Shown here: one piece after another, positions 7,834 to 16,200 of the stretch
How positions within the stretch are numbered: the first letter of the stretch is position 1
Layout: the number at the start of each line of letters is the position of its first letter
From: Methanospirillum stamsii
Lineage (GTDB): Archaea > Halobacteriota > Methanomicrobia > Methanomicrobiales > Methanospirillaceae
Length of the DNA stretch: 64,000 bases
Direction of reading: 5' to 3'
Assembly (NCBI RefSeq): GCF_003173335.1
Contig: NZ_QGMZ01000010.1
Coordinates: forward strand, 14,974 to 78,973
Position numbers and translations under genes: made by a program
Notes under the pieces: model-generated
Seen by the model: only the letters and a program-made list of their open reading frames with translations
What the model was told of the DNA's origin: nothing
Databases searched by the model: none

Positions 7834-9402
7834 ATGGACATACTATTTGACAACCTGCCCGGACTTCTCATTGCAATCCCCCTGCTTGGAGCCTTTTTAA
7901 CACCGCTCCTTTCAAGAGCAGGTGATTCAGTCAGGAATACCTGGGTTCTTATCATTACCGGTCTTTCATCAGTCTGCGGGCTTTTGGTTGCATCACGGGT
8001 TCTGGAGACCGGAACCATTGTCTACACGTTTGGTGTAAACACGGTTTCCAATATTATTCCTCCGGATTCCGGAGGCATTCCAATCAGGATCATCTTTACC
8101 ATCGATCCGATGAACGCCTTCATGCTGATAATCGCTGCGATCGTCGGATTTTGTATCACCCTGTATTCTGTCTCAAGCATGGAGAAATTGTCAGGGAAAG
8201 ACGGGTTTTTCACCCTGGTTCTCCTGCTCATTGCCGGAGTATACGGGATGATTGCAACCGGCGATCTCTTCAACTTCTTTGTCTTCCTTGAGATCAGTTC
8301 ACTTGCCGGTGCAGCCCTTGTTGCTTACCGGATTGACAAAGGTGTTGCAGCAGAAGCCGGACTTAAATATGCAGCACTTTCGACGATTGGAGGAATGTTG
8401 TTCCTGGTCGGTGTCGGCCTCCTGTTTGCCCAGTATAACTCCCTGAACATGGCAGTGATAGCAGACCGGATGCAGCTTACCGGCCTAGATATCATCGCAT
8501 TTGTTCTGTTCTTTACTGCCCTTGCCATGAAATGCGGAGCAGTTCCCATGCACTTCTGGACTCCGGACAGTTATGCTATGGCCCCATCGGCAATTACCGC
8601 ATTTCTGGTCGTCTCATCACAGGCAAGTCTTTATGCCCTCTTCCGGGTGTGCTTTACCCTCTATGGCGGCCAGATTAATCCGCTTACAGTCGGATGGGTC
8701 ATAATCATCCTTGGAATCCTCTCCATGTTCATCGGTGTCACGATGGCAATTCCGCAAAAGGATGTAAAACGACTGATGGCATATCACGCGGTATCACAGA
8801 CCGGATACATGCTGCTTGGTGTGGGAGTAGGACTTGCTGCCCTTTCAAGCACCTGTCTTTCCCAGAGCATCGGAATAATGGCACTCAAAGGAGGCCTCTT
8901 CCATATCATGAACCATGCATTATACAAAGGTCTCCTCTTCCTGACTGCCGGAGTTATCTTTTACCGCTGTGGCACAAGAAACCTCAACCAGCTCGGAGGT
9001 CTTGGACATAACATGAAATGGACCATGGTCTTCTTCATGATAGGAGCCCTGGCCATTGCAGGAATTCCGCCATTTAACGGGTTTGCATCCAAACTGATGA
9101 TTTATGAATCGACGTTCCTGTTCAATCCCCTCCTTGCGGTAATCGCAATGGTGGTCAGCATACTGACCCTGGCATCCTTCGTCAAGGTTTTCCATTCCAT
9201 GTTCATGGGTCCGAAACTTCCGGAATACGAAGACGTCAAAGAAGCACCAACCCCCATGCTCATCGCCATGGGAATACTTGCCATTCTTGTGGTTCTCTTT
9301 GGTATATTCCCCCAGCAGGTGGTTGACGCCCTGGTAGCCCCGGCAGCTTCTGCCCTCATCGATTACCAGGGGTATATCACTGCAGTTCTCGGAGGTGCAT
9401 AA
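7834..9402 (+). CDS. mbhH: Mbh subunit H, MnhD/MrpD-type (NuoN-like) antiporter subunit
   Basis: A 522-residue polytopic protein with about fourteen helices, of the proton-translocating NADH dehydrogenase/Mrp antiporter family. Visible conserved parts include NFFVFLEISSLAGAALVAY (acidic residue in helix 5), AMKCGAVPMHFWTPDSY, and KDVKRLMAYHAVSQTGYMLL. These hold the Glu/Lys pairs that move ions in the family. It is the single large antiporter subunit of the complex, directly followed by mbhI. Confidence 0.95.
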   Translation: MDILFDNLPGLLIAIPLLGAFLTPLLSRAGDSVRNTWVLIITGLSSVCGLLVASRVLETGTIVYTFGVNTVSNIIPPDSGGIPIRIIFTIDPMNAFMLIIAAIVGFCITLYSVSSMEKLSGKDGFFTLVLLLIAGVYGMIATGDLFNFFVFLEISSLAGAALVAYRIDKGVAAEAGLKYAALSTIGGMLFLVGVGLLFAQYNSLNMAVIADRMQLTGLDIIAFVLFFTALAMKCGAVPMHFWTPDSYAMAPSAITAFLVVSSQASLYALFRVCFTLYGGQINPLTVGWVIIILGILSMFIGVTMAIPQKDVKRLMAYHAVSQTGYMLLGVGVGLAALSSTCLSQSIGIMALKGGLFHIMNHALYKGLLFLTAGVIFYRCGTRNLNQLGGLGHNMKWTMVFFMIGALAIAGIPPFNGFASKLMIYESTFLFNPLLAVIAMVVSILTLASFVKVFHSMFMGPKLPEYEDVKEAPTPMLIAMGILAILVVLFGIFPQQVVDALVAPAASALIDYQGYITAVLGGA

Positions 9403-9750
9403 ATGATAGATTCGTTCACCCTCTCCACCGGATTTGGTGCATGGAACGCAGTATTCTGGGTAATTGCATTTGTGATTGCCTGTATTATCGGATGGCTCAT
9501 CTGGTCACGGGGAGAAAAAACCTATGATAGCAGTGGAGGTGCAACCGCCCCGTTCCTCTCGGGAAATAAAGAACCGGAAAAAGCAGCAGTACATATCAGG
9601 GCAGGAAACCTCTATTGGGGATACACCGATGCCCTTTCCGGATATTACCGGTTCATAAAACCTTTCCATACCGGAAACCTCTCTGACTACTTCCTGGCTT
9701 ATCTTTTTGTGACGGCTCTGGTTCTTATCGTGGTGGTGGTCCTGAAATGA
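9403..9750 (+). CDS. mbhI: Mbh subunit I, linker membrane subunit
   Basis: A 115-residue protein with one helix near residues 14-33 and another at the C-terminus (about 95-114). A soluble middle contains AGNLYWGYTDALSGYYRFIKPFHTG. It corresponds by position and pattern to Pyrococcus MbhI, which bridges the antiporter and hydrogenase modules. It starts immediately after mbhH and overlaps mbhJ by four bases. Confidence 0.85.
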   Translation: MIDSFTLSTGFGAWNAVFWVIAFVIACIIGWLIWSRGEKTYDSSGGATAPFLSGNKEPEKAAVHIRAGNLYWGYTDALSGYYRFIKPFHTGNLSDYFLAYLFVTALVLIVVVVLK

Positions 9751-10184
9751 GACTTTCTCCATCATTTAACCGCTCACTCTGGGTATTTCATGTAAACTCA
9801 GGATCCTGTAATGGGTGTGATATCGAGATAGTCGCAGCCCTCTGCCCCCGGTATGACCCGGAACGGTTTGGTATCAAACTTGTCGGATCACCCCGGCATG
9901 CAGATGTCCTGCTTGTCACCGGACCGGTAACTCACCAGATGAGAGACCGGGTAAAACGGGTATATGACCAGATGGCTGCACCAAAAGTGGTCATGTGTGT
10001 CGGGACCTGTGGCCAGTCAGGAGGAGTGTTTTATGATTCCTATAATCTGGACGGACCACTCGACCAGGTCATTCCGGTTGATGTCTATGTTCCCGGATGT
10101 GCACCACGGCCTGAAGCAATAATTTACGGAGTGGTGCAAGCGATTGCAAAACTTGAGAGACTTGAAAAGGAGGTGAGATCATGA
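9747..10184 (+). CDS. mbhJ: Mbh subunit J, [NiFe] hydrogenase small subunit
   Basis: A 145-residue small subunit of a group 4 energy-converting [NiFe] hydrogenase (NuoB homologue). Cys21 and Cys24 in SCNGCD, Cys88 in GTCGQSGG and Cys118 in VPGCAPRPE are the four ligands of the proximal [4Fe-4S] cluster. The protein lacks the extra cluster domain of group 1 small subunits, as expected for group 4. It passes electrons between MbhN and the nickel site in MbhL. Confidence 0.95.
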   Translation: MRLSPSFNRSLWVFHVNSGSCNGCDIEIVAALCPRYDPERFGIKLVGSPRHADVLLVTGPVTHQMRDRVKRVYDQMAAPKVVMCVGTCGQSGGVFYDSYNLDGPLDQVIPVDVYVPGCAPRPEAIIYGVVQAIAKLERLEKEVRS

Positions 10185-10804
10185 GAGCAACCATGAAACC
10201 ACAGGAAATAGCCGACCGGTTTGTAGAAAAATTCGGCAACAGGGTTTCGGATATACGAGTTAAGGAGTGGTATGAAGGAGTGAAAAAACTCCCCCAGAAG
10301 ACGGTATGGATGACCATTCCCCGGGATACTCTCAATGATGCGGTTGCTGAATTAATAGCGATAGATTATCCGCATCTCGGGGTCATTGCGGCAGCAGATA
10401 ACGGTGAGATGATTGATCTCCTGTATCACCTTCAGGTCTTTTTCGGCGGAAAACACGAGGAAATTTGTGTTGTACTCACCGTCCAGGTCCCAAAATCAGA
10501 CCCCCATGTTCCCACCATCTCCGGGCTTATTCCTGGTGCGGTATATTCTGAACGTGAAAAACAGGATATGATAGGCATTATCGTTGACGGAATTCCGGAT
10601 GCACGGCGGATATTTCTGCCGGAGGATTTCCCCGAGGATGTATACCCCTGGAGAAAAGATGAAAAAGGAATTCCTCCATCCATGGTAAAAGAACTCTGGA
10701 AAGTCGGACGTCCGACAGACCGGCCGGCCCCCCCGGTTGCAGAACCTGAGCCGGTCCCTAAAAGTGATACAGAAGAGCCACCATCAGGAGGTGCAGCAGA
10801 ATGA
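10181..10804 (+). CDS. mbhK: Mbh subunit K, NuoC-like 30-kDa subunit
   Basis: A 207-residue NuoC-type subunit. Conserved features are the HEEICVVLTVQVPKSDPHVPTISG-type segment in the middle, PGAVYSEREKQDMIGI, and RIFLPEDFPEDVYPWRKDE near residues 143-161. The last thirty residues are Pro/Glu-rich and probably disordered. AAGGAGGTGAG just before the ATG at 10181 supports this start. It is co-translated with mbhJ and mbhL (four-base overlaps). Confidence 0.9.
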   Translation: MRATMKPQEIADRFVEKFGNRVSDIRVKEWYEGVKKLPQKTVWMTIPRDTLNDAVAELIAIDYPHLGVIAAADNGEMIDLLYHLQVFFGGKHEEICVVLTVQVPKSDPHVPTISGLIPGAVYSEREKQDMIGIIVDGIPDARRIFLPEDFPEDVYPWRKDEKGIPPSMVKELWKVGRPTDRPAPPVAEPEPVPKSDTEEPPSGGAAE

Positions 10805-12030
10805 GTCAGAAGAAAGCACCCTATGAACTTCCAATCGGCCCAATCCACCCGGCTCTGAAAGAACCCATCAACTTTACCTTTAAGATGAACGGTGAAGTGG
10901 TCGAGGAGGTTGACTTTGCCCCCGGACGAGCTCACCGGGGTATCGAATGGATGGGTATGCGGAGAAATCCGGTACAGATCCTGCACCTCTGCGACCGGAT
11001 ATGTGGTATCTGCGGAGTTGCCCATGCCCTGGTCTTTGCACAGGCAGTAGAGCAGATTGCCGGGGTAGAGGTTCCTGACCGGGCATATTATGTCCGGACC
11101 ATCATCGCGGAGTTTGAACGTATCCAGTCCCATCTTCTCTGGGCAGGAGTTGCAGCCCATGAACTCGGGTTTGATACCCTCTTTTACCTGGCCTGGCAGA
11201 TCAGGGAAGAGTCAGTCGATGTCATTGAGTACATCACCGGAAACCGGGTGAATTATGCTATCATGATGATAGGCGGGACACGCCGGGATATAACCCCAGA
11301 CATGTTCCCGAGGATAGAACAGGCACTCCAGTACTACGAGGGGCTGTTTGAAAAGATGGTAAACCTCTTCCTCAATGACAAGACGATTGCAATGCGGTGC
11401 CGGAACACTGGAATCCTTACAAAACGCCGGGCACTTGAACTTGCAACCGTCGGACCAACCGCACGGGCATCAGGACTTGCCATGGATGTCAGGACAGACT
11501 CTCCCTATGCTGCATACGGAGACCTTGACTTTGACATTATCCTTCCTGAAGTCTACAGCAATGAGACCGTCGGAGACGTGTATGACCGGATTGTTGTCCG
11601 TATCTTTGAGGTAAAACAGTCAATTGACATCATCAGACAGTGCTTGAGACAGATGCCTGATGGTCCGGTTCTTGCGGAAGAAAAATATCCCAAACTGCTC
11701 ATGAACCTGAAAAAAGCATCCGGAGAAGCATTTGCACGGGTAGAAGCACCCCGTGGAGAGGACATGCACTTTGTCAGGATGAACGGCAAACAGGAAGCTC
11801 CCGAGATGTGGAAGGTCAAGGCATCCACCTATTCAAACCAGATGGCATGGATAGAGATCCTTCAGGGAGAACAGATTGCAGATATTCCAGTCATTATTGC
11901 ATCCATCGACCCCTGCATGTCCTGTACTGACCGGGTTGCGGTCGTAAACCAAAAAGGAGAGGCAGATGTCCTGACTAAAGAGTACCTGCACCGGTTATCA
12001 GTTGAAAAAACACGGAGGATGCAAGGATGA
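10801..12030 (+). CDS. mbhL: Mbh subunit L, [NiFe] hydrogenase large catalytic subunit
   Basis: A 409-residue catalytic subunit. Both nickel-binding motifs are intact: Cys68-x-x-Cys71 in RICGICGVAH and Cys372-x-x-Cys375 in DPCMSCTDR. Intact motifs distinguish it from the sulfane reductase Mbs and complex I relatives, in which these cysteines are changed. The C-terminus runs about 34 residues past the last Cys with no His/Arg cleavage motif; maturation of the nickel site cannot be read from sequence. The active site should reduce protons or oxidise H2 with ferredoxin as partner. Confidence 0.96.
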   Translation: MSQKKAPYELPIGPIHPALKEPINFTFKMNGEVVEEVDFAPGRAHRGIEWMGMRRNPVQILHLCDRICGICGVAHALVFAQAVEQIAGVEVPDRAYYVRTIIAEFERIQSHLLWAGVAAHELGFDTLFYLAWQIREESVDVIEYITGNRVNYAIMMIGGTRRDITPDMFPRIEQALQYYEGLFEKMVNLFLNDKTIAMRCRNTGILTKRRALELATVGPTARASGLAMDVRTDSPYAAYGDLDFDIILPEVYSNETVGDVYDRIVVRIFEVKQSIDIIRQCLRQMPDGPVLAEEKYPKLLMNLKKASGEAFARVEAPRGEDMHFVRMNGKQEAPEMWKVKASTYSNQMAWIEILQGEQIADIPVIIASIDPCMSCTDRVAVVNQKGEADVLTKEYLHRLSVEKTRRMQG

Positions 12031-13055
12031 GTTCCCTCCTGGTCACCATCGCCGGAGTCATCCTTGTCACCATCTTCGGGATAATCGCCGGACTCTTCCT
12101 CATGGGGGTAGACCGTATATGTGCAGCCCGGATGCAGATGAGACAGGGACCACCCCTCATCCAGCCTTTTATCGATATCAGGAAATTACTCTGTAAGGAT
12201 TCACAGGTTCCAGCGAATGCAATCCCGGCTCTTTTTAATGCTGCACCAATCGTGGCATTTGCCTCTGCGGTGACTGTCCTCTTTTACCTGCCTCTTGGGA
12301 GTATTCTTCCGGTGGGAACCCCACTTCCAATGGTTGGTGAATATGGAGACCTTATCCTTATCATGTACCTCCTGACAGTCCCGGCCCTTGCCATGGTTGC
12401 CGGGGGGTTTGCATCAGGATCTCCTTACGCAAGCGTGGGAGCCCAGCGTGAGATGGTGACGATGATTGCATATGAGTTTCCGCTTGCAATTGCCATCATC
12501 GCAATAGCCTGGAGACTTGCCGTTGCTGGCCTTGTTATGCCCTTCTCGGTCAATACCCTGGCGGCAAATCCCATCTGGACGGTCGTCGGGCCCATTGGAA
12601 TCATCGGATGTATCCTGCTCCTCATTGTTCTGGCCTGGGTTACTCCGGCTGAACTCTCCCGTATCCCCTGTGATACCCCGGAAGCTGAAACAGAACTTTG
12701 TGGCGGTCTGCTTGTTGAATATTCGGGGAGAAACCTTGCTCTCTTCTCACTCTCTATGGCCGCAAAACTGGTGGCGATGGCAGGTCTTGCAGTAGTACTC
12801 TTTCTGCCCTGGAACATCTCACCGATCATCGGTATCTCCGGAATCGGAGCAGCTGGAGTAGACCTCGCATTCTTCCTTCTCAAGGTGATTGTTGTTATGT
12901 TCTTCTCGGTCACCCTGGTAAGAGTGGTGATGGCCAGGTTCCGGATTAATACCGTGGTCTCGCTATATTGGGGATGGCTCACAACCATCGGTCTTATCGG
13001 GATGTTTCTCATCATTCTTGACGGGAGCATGTCCCTTGGGGGGTGCCTGTCATGA
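12027..13055 (+). CDS. mbhM: Mbh subunit M, NuoH-like membrane subunit
   Basis: A 342-residue protein with about eight helices, homologous to NuoH/subunit 1 of complex I. Family signatures include GVDRICAARMQMRQGPP near residues 28-44, PFIDIRKLLCKDS, SAQREMV-like GAQREMVTMIAYEFPLA, and the acidic loop PEAETELCGGLLVEYSG. This subunit docks the hydrogenase to the membrane and forms part of the coupling path. Overlaps of four bases join it to mbhL and mbhN. Confidence 0.94.
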   Translation: MSSLLVTIAGVILVTIFGIIAGLFLMGVDRICAARMQMRQGPPLIQPFIDIRKLLCKDSQVPANAIPALFNAAPIVAFASAVTVLFYLPLGSILPVGTPLPMVGEYGDLILIMYLLTVPALAMVAGGFASGSPYASVGAQREMVTMIAYEFPLAIAIIAIAWRLAVAGLVMPFSVNTLAANPIWTVVGPIGIIGCILLLIVLAWVTPAELSRIPCDTPEAETELCGGLLVEYSGRNLALFSLSMAAKLVAMAGLAVVLFLPWNISPIIGISGIGAAGVDLAFFLLKVIVVMFFSVTLVRVVMARFRINTVVSLYWGWLTTIGLIGMFLIILDGSMSLGGCLS

Positions 13056-13456
13056 TCAAACTCCCCTCGGTTCCGATGGCACTAAAACAGCTGTTTAAAA
13101 AGCCGGCCACAAATTTCTTCCCGGCAAAAAACCTGCCACCCTCAATCACCGGATTTCTCGAGGCAGTGACTGCAGGAAAGGCATCCATTCACCCACCAAT
13201 CTCGACTCCGGAAAAATACCGGGGAAAAATTGTGTATGACCGGAACACATGCATCGGGTGTAAGATGTGCATCAGGGTCTGTCCGGCCAATGCCATTGAG
13301 TTCATTCCGGAGACAAAGCGAATCCGGATATGGGTCACCCAGTGCATATTCTGCAGCCAGTGTAATGATATCTGTCCAAAGGACTGCCTGCACATGTCCC
13401 CGGAATTCCTGCTTGCAACAGAAGACCGGTTTGCAGAAAGTCAGATTGTGGAATAA
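13052..13456 (+). CDS. mbhN: Mbh subunit N, NuoI-like 2x[4Fe-4S] ferredoxin subunit
   Basis: A 134-residue iron-sulfur protein with two classical motifs, CIGCKMCIRVCP and CIFCSQCNDICP, binding two [4Fe-4S] clusters. It is the entry point for electrons from ferredoxin. The ATG at 13052 overlaps the mbhM stop and is preferred to a GTG at 13043. It is the last gene of the operon, and its 3' end overlaps the convergent pncB by 16 bases. Confidence 0.94.
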   Translation: MIKLPSVPMALKQLFKKPATNFFPAKNLPPSITGFLEAVTAGKASIHPPISTPEKYRGKIVYDRNTCIGCKMCIRVCPANAIEFIPETKRIRIWVTQCIFCSQCNDICPKDCLHMSPEFLLATEDRFAESQIVE

Positions 13457-14820
13457 CCAGACATTAATTTCTCTTTTATTTTTGATAATTCCGGCCCGAT
13501 GCTGACCGGATACCGTGCCGGGTGTGTAAGTCCTTTCACATCAGGCGGGATGGTATGAAGCGACCCAATCACCTCTTCCCTGATACTATCCAGGGGTTTT
13601 TCCGGGCGGATGATAGTACCATTAGAGAGTGCTAGCGTAAGCAGGGGACTTCCCGGTGCCAAATCATCAATCGCGGATTCAAGTTCAATGCAATCCCCGG
13701 ACATCATCCCGTTCCGGTCAAAGGAACGGTAAACCTGCTTGATACCAGGAAGAGAAGTTTTATCAGAGTGATCCGTTACCTTCATCTTCATCTCCCAACC
13801 ACCATCCGGACTTTCTATTGCTGACATTTTATACACCCCGGCAATGGCTGGTGAATCGTGCCCGGTTACCAGGCGGGTTCCGACACCATAGGAATCAACA
13901 GGTGCGGCTCCTTCTTTGAGAGAAGAGAGAATATATTCATCAAGGTCACCGGAGATGACTATTTTTGTCCTGTTAAGTCCGGCCTCATCAAGCGTAACAC
14001 GGACTTTTTTTGTAAGAGAAAGAAGATCCCCGCTATCAAGCCTGACTCCGGAAAGAACCCTGCCCTGCTCACCCATCTCACGCCCAACCTGGACTGCATG
14101 TACAGTCCCGCTTTGGAGCGTATCATAGGTATCAATAAGCAGGACACTGGTATCAGGAAATACCTCCACATACCGTCTGAAAGATTCGAGTTCTGTCGGG
14201 TATGACATTACATATGAATGTGCATGAGTTCCCTTCACCGGAATTCCAAATATCTTACCTGCCTCAAGATTAGATGTCCCCATACACCCCCCGAGGTATG
14301 CAGCCCGGGAGGCAGTCAGAGCACCATCCGGCCCCTGGGCACGACGGGCACCGAACTCCATAACCGTATCAAATCCGGCAACCAGGCATATCCGGGCAGC
14401 TTTTGTCGCCACAAGGGAGGGGAAGTTGATGAGGTTTAAAAGAGCAGTCTCAACCAACTGGCAGGAACCAACCGGTCCGGATACCCGAAAGACCGGTTCA
14501 CCAGGAAAAACAATCTCACCCTCCCTGACTGCATGAACAATCCCGTCAAATTTCCAATTAGAAAGCCAGTTAATAAAACTATCGTTAAATATCTGAAGAG
14601 AGCGTATATACCGGATATCTTCATCAGAGAAACGAGCATTCTTTAGAAATGAGAGCGCATCGGCTATACCAGCCGTAACGATATATTCACCCTGAAACGG
14701 ACAGCTTCTAAAGAAAAGGTCAAAGCAGGACTGAAGATTAACTCTCTCGGACCTGAACCAGACGTACATCATCGTCAGTTCATACAAATCAGTAAAAATC
14801 GGGGATTTAGGCAGTGACAT
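13441..14820 (-). CDS. pncB: Nicotinate phosphoribosyltransferase
   Basis: A 459-residue protein of the NAPRTase family, converting nicotinate and PRPP to nicotinate mononucleotide for NAD salvage. Family stretches seen: FTDLYELTMMY at the N-terminus, GTHAHSYVMSYP with the conserved His near the active site, LLIDTYDTLQSG, and VRLDSGDL. The ATG at 14820 has AAAGG about 14 bases upstream; a TTG at 14847 would add nine residues. nadE, the last enzyme of NAD synthesis, lies 4 kb away. Confidence 0.92.
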   Translation of the reverse strand: MSLPKSPIFTDLYELTMMYVWFRSERVNLQSCFDLFFRSCPFQGEYIVTAGIADALSFLKNARFSDEDIRYIRSLQIFNDSFINWLSNWKFDGIVHAVREGEIVFPGEPVFRVSGPVGSCQLVETALLNLINFPSLVATKAARICLVAGFDTVMEFGARRAQGPDGALTASRAAYLGGCMGTSNLEAGKIFGIPVKGTHAHSYVMSYPTELESFRRYVEVFPDTSVLLIDTYDTLQSGTVHAVQVGREMGEQGRVLSGVRLDSGDLLSLTKKVRVTLDEAGLNRTKIVISGDLDEYILSSLKEGAAPVDSYGVGTRLVTGHDSPAIAGVYKMSAIESPDGGWEMKMKVTDHSDKTSLPGIKQVYRSFDRNGMMSGDCIELESAIDDLAPGSPLLTLALSNGTIIRPEKPLDSIREEVIGSLHTIPPDVKGLTHPARYPVSIGPELSKIKEKLMSGYSTI

Positions 14821-14973
14821 GATTGAAGCATACCTTTTTCTTTGCAACCTGAACTTTTTCGGTTAATTATGCGTAACTTCCCATTACAGGGAAGAACCAA
14901 AGACAAAACCTGGTGATGAGCAGACCGAAATATTGATTCGGATCTCTTAAGAATATGACCTTGGTGATACTTG

Positions 14974-15630
14974 ATGCACCTCCCCCCACTTATCCCTCCT
15001 GCTTCAATTACCCCGTACCTCTCCTGTTCAGGGGTAATCTCATGTACTAACGCAGAGATACGAACTCTTGCGAGATCAATCACAGCTAACGGCATCGATG
15101 ACATCGACAGGGCCAGGATTCTGTATACCTGGGTCAGGGATTCTATTGCACATTCTGTTGACGCCGGTCAGACGAACCTGTTCTGGAATGCTTCCGATGT
15201 CCTTACTGCCGGACATGGACTTTGCTTTGGGAAATCCCATTTACTGGTGGCCTTATGCCGGGTCCTTGGAATCCCGGCAGGTCTGTGTTATCAGCGGGTT
15301 CGTCGTGAAGACGGCAGTTTTGTGCTTCACGGTCTTTGCGCAGTCTATTATGAGCAGATAGATAAGTGGGTCAGGCTTGACCCCCGCGGTAATAAACCGG
15401 GAATATCAGCAGAATTTTCTATTGATTCCGAGCAGATAGCCTATGAACCGTCATATGACGGAGAGTGGCTTGATCAGCATATTTATCCGGAACCCTGGCA
15501 CGAAGTGACTCATCTTGTTGATGTTTCCCGGGATGTCTTACAATTTATTGAGAATAGCGGAGGAATACGCTCTCCGCCGGTCAATCAGGTACGGATTCAG
15601 AGTATCGGTTCAATGCAATGTATTACCTGA
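14974..15630 (+). CDS. Transglutaminase-like cysteine protease-fold protein
   Basis: A 218-residue protein with a transglutaminase-like core. The likely catalytic triad is Cys84 (GLCFGKSHLLVALCR), His119 (VLHGLCAVY) and Asp136 (VRLDPRG). There is no signal peptide, so it should be cytoplasmic. Relatives act as peptidases or amidases; the substrate is unknown. A GGTGAT sequence precedes the ATG at 14974, and a TTG one codon upstream is an alternative start. Confidence 0.82.
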   Translation: MHLPPLIPPASITPYLSCSGVISCTNAEIRTLARSITANGIDDIDRARILYTWVRDSIAHSVDAGQTNLFWNASDVLTAGHGLCFGKSHLLVALCRVLGIPAGLCYQRVRREDGSFVLHGLCAVYYEQIDKWVRLDPRGNKPGISAEFSIDSEQIAYEPSYDGEWLDQHIYPEPWHEVTHLVDVSRDVLQFIENSGGIRSPPVNQVRIQSIGSMQCIT

Positions 15631-15649
15631 ACCGGACAATCATAATCTT

Positions 15650-16129
15650 TTACCGGTGATACGGAAGTCCACGGAGTATTGTAAAAGCCCGGTATATCTG
15701 CTCAAATAAGATAAGGCGTGCCAACTGATGTGGAAACGTCATCTGAGAAAATGATAGTAGATAATCAGCCCGCTCCTTACACGCCAAAGAGAGTCCATGA
15801 GGACCGCCGATAAGAAATACTATCTGATACGGTCCGTTCACCTCACAATTTTTGATAATGTCTGCAAATGCCTCACTTAAACATTGTTTTCCCTTCCGGT
15901 CAAGGGCGATGACGTAATCATCCCGGTTTATACCACTTAAAAGTTTTATCCCTTCTGACTCCATCGCTCCTTCCAGGGATGAGACATGATTATCAAAAAC
16001 CGCAGCTTCCGGATATTCAATTGATTCAATCTGACAATAAGAACTGATTCGTTTGGAATAATCGGCAATAGCGTCCCGTATGTATGGCTCTTTAATTTTT
16101 CCGATTACCCTGATTTTTATTCTGACCAT
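15650..16129 (-). CDS. rlmH: 23S rRNA (pseudouridine-N3)-methyltransferase RlmH
   Basis: A 159-residue SPOUT methyltransferase. The C-terminal knot is shown by FLIGGPHGLS and the strongly conserved SQMTFPHQLARLILFEQIYRA, ending in YHR, as in bacterial RlmH. In bacteria the enzyme methylates pseudouridine 1915 in helix 69 of 23S rRNA. Its length matches the bacterial protein almost exactly. RlmH is mainly bacterial and patchy in archaea, so an old transfer is likely. Confidence 0.92.
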   Translation of the reverse strand: MVRIKIRVIGKIKEPYIRDAIADYSKRISSYCQIESIEYPEAAVFDNHVSSLEGAMESEGIKLLSGINRDDYVIALDRKGKQCLSEAFADIIKNCEVNGPYQIVFLIGGPHGLSLACKERADYLLSFSQMTFPHQLARLILFEQIYRAFTILRGLPYHR

Positions 16130-16200
16130 TCTGTAACGTGCAGGGAATTTTTAATTCCTGATCCATTAATGATATCCGGGATTAAAAAAAAGAAAAATAA

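Noticed and set aside
10432-11160. 242-residue open frame on the minus strand
   Set aside because: It is antisense to mbhK and mbhL, both well supported, and shows no domain.
10801-12030. Possible sulfane reductase (Mbs) instead of hydrogenase
   Set aside because: Both CxxC nickel motifs are intact in the large subunit, which is not so in Mbs.
12425-13030. 201-residue open frame on the minus strand
   Set aside because: Antisense to the membrane subunit mbhM; its composition is that of the reverse complement of hydrophobic codons.
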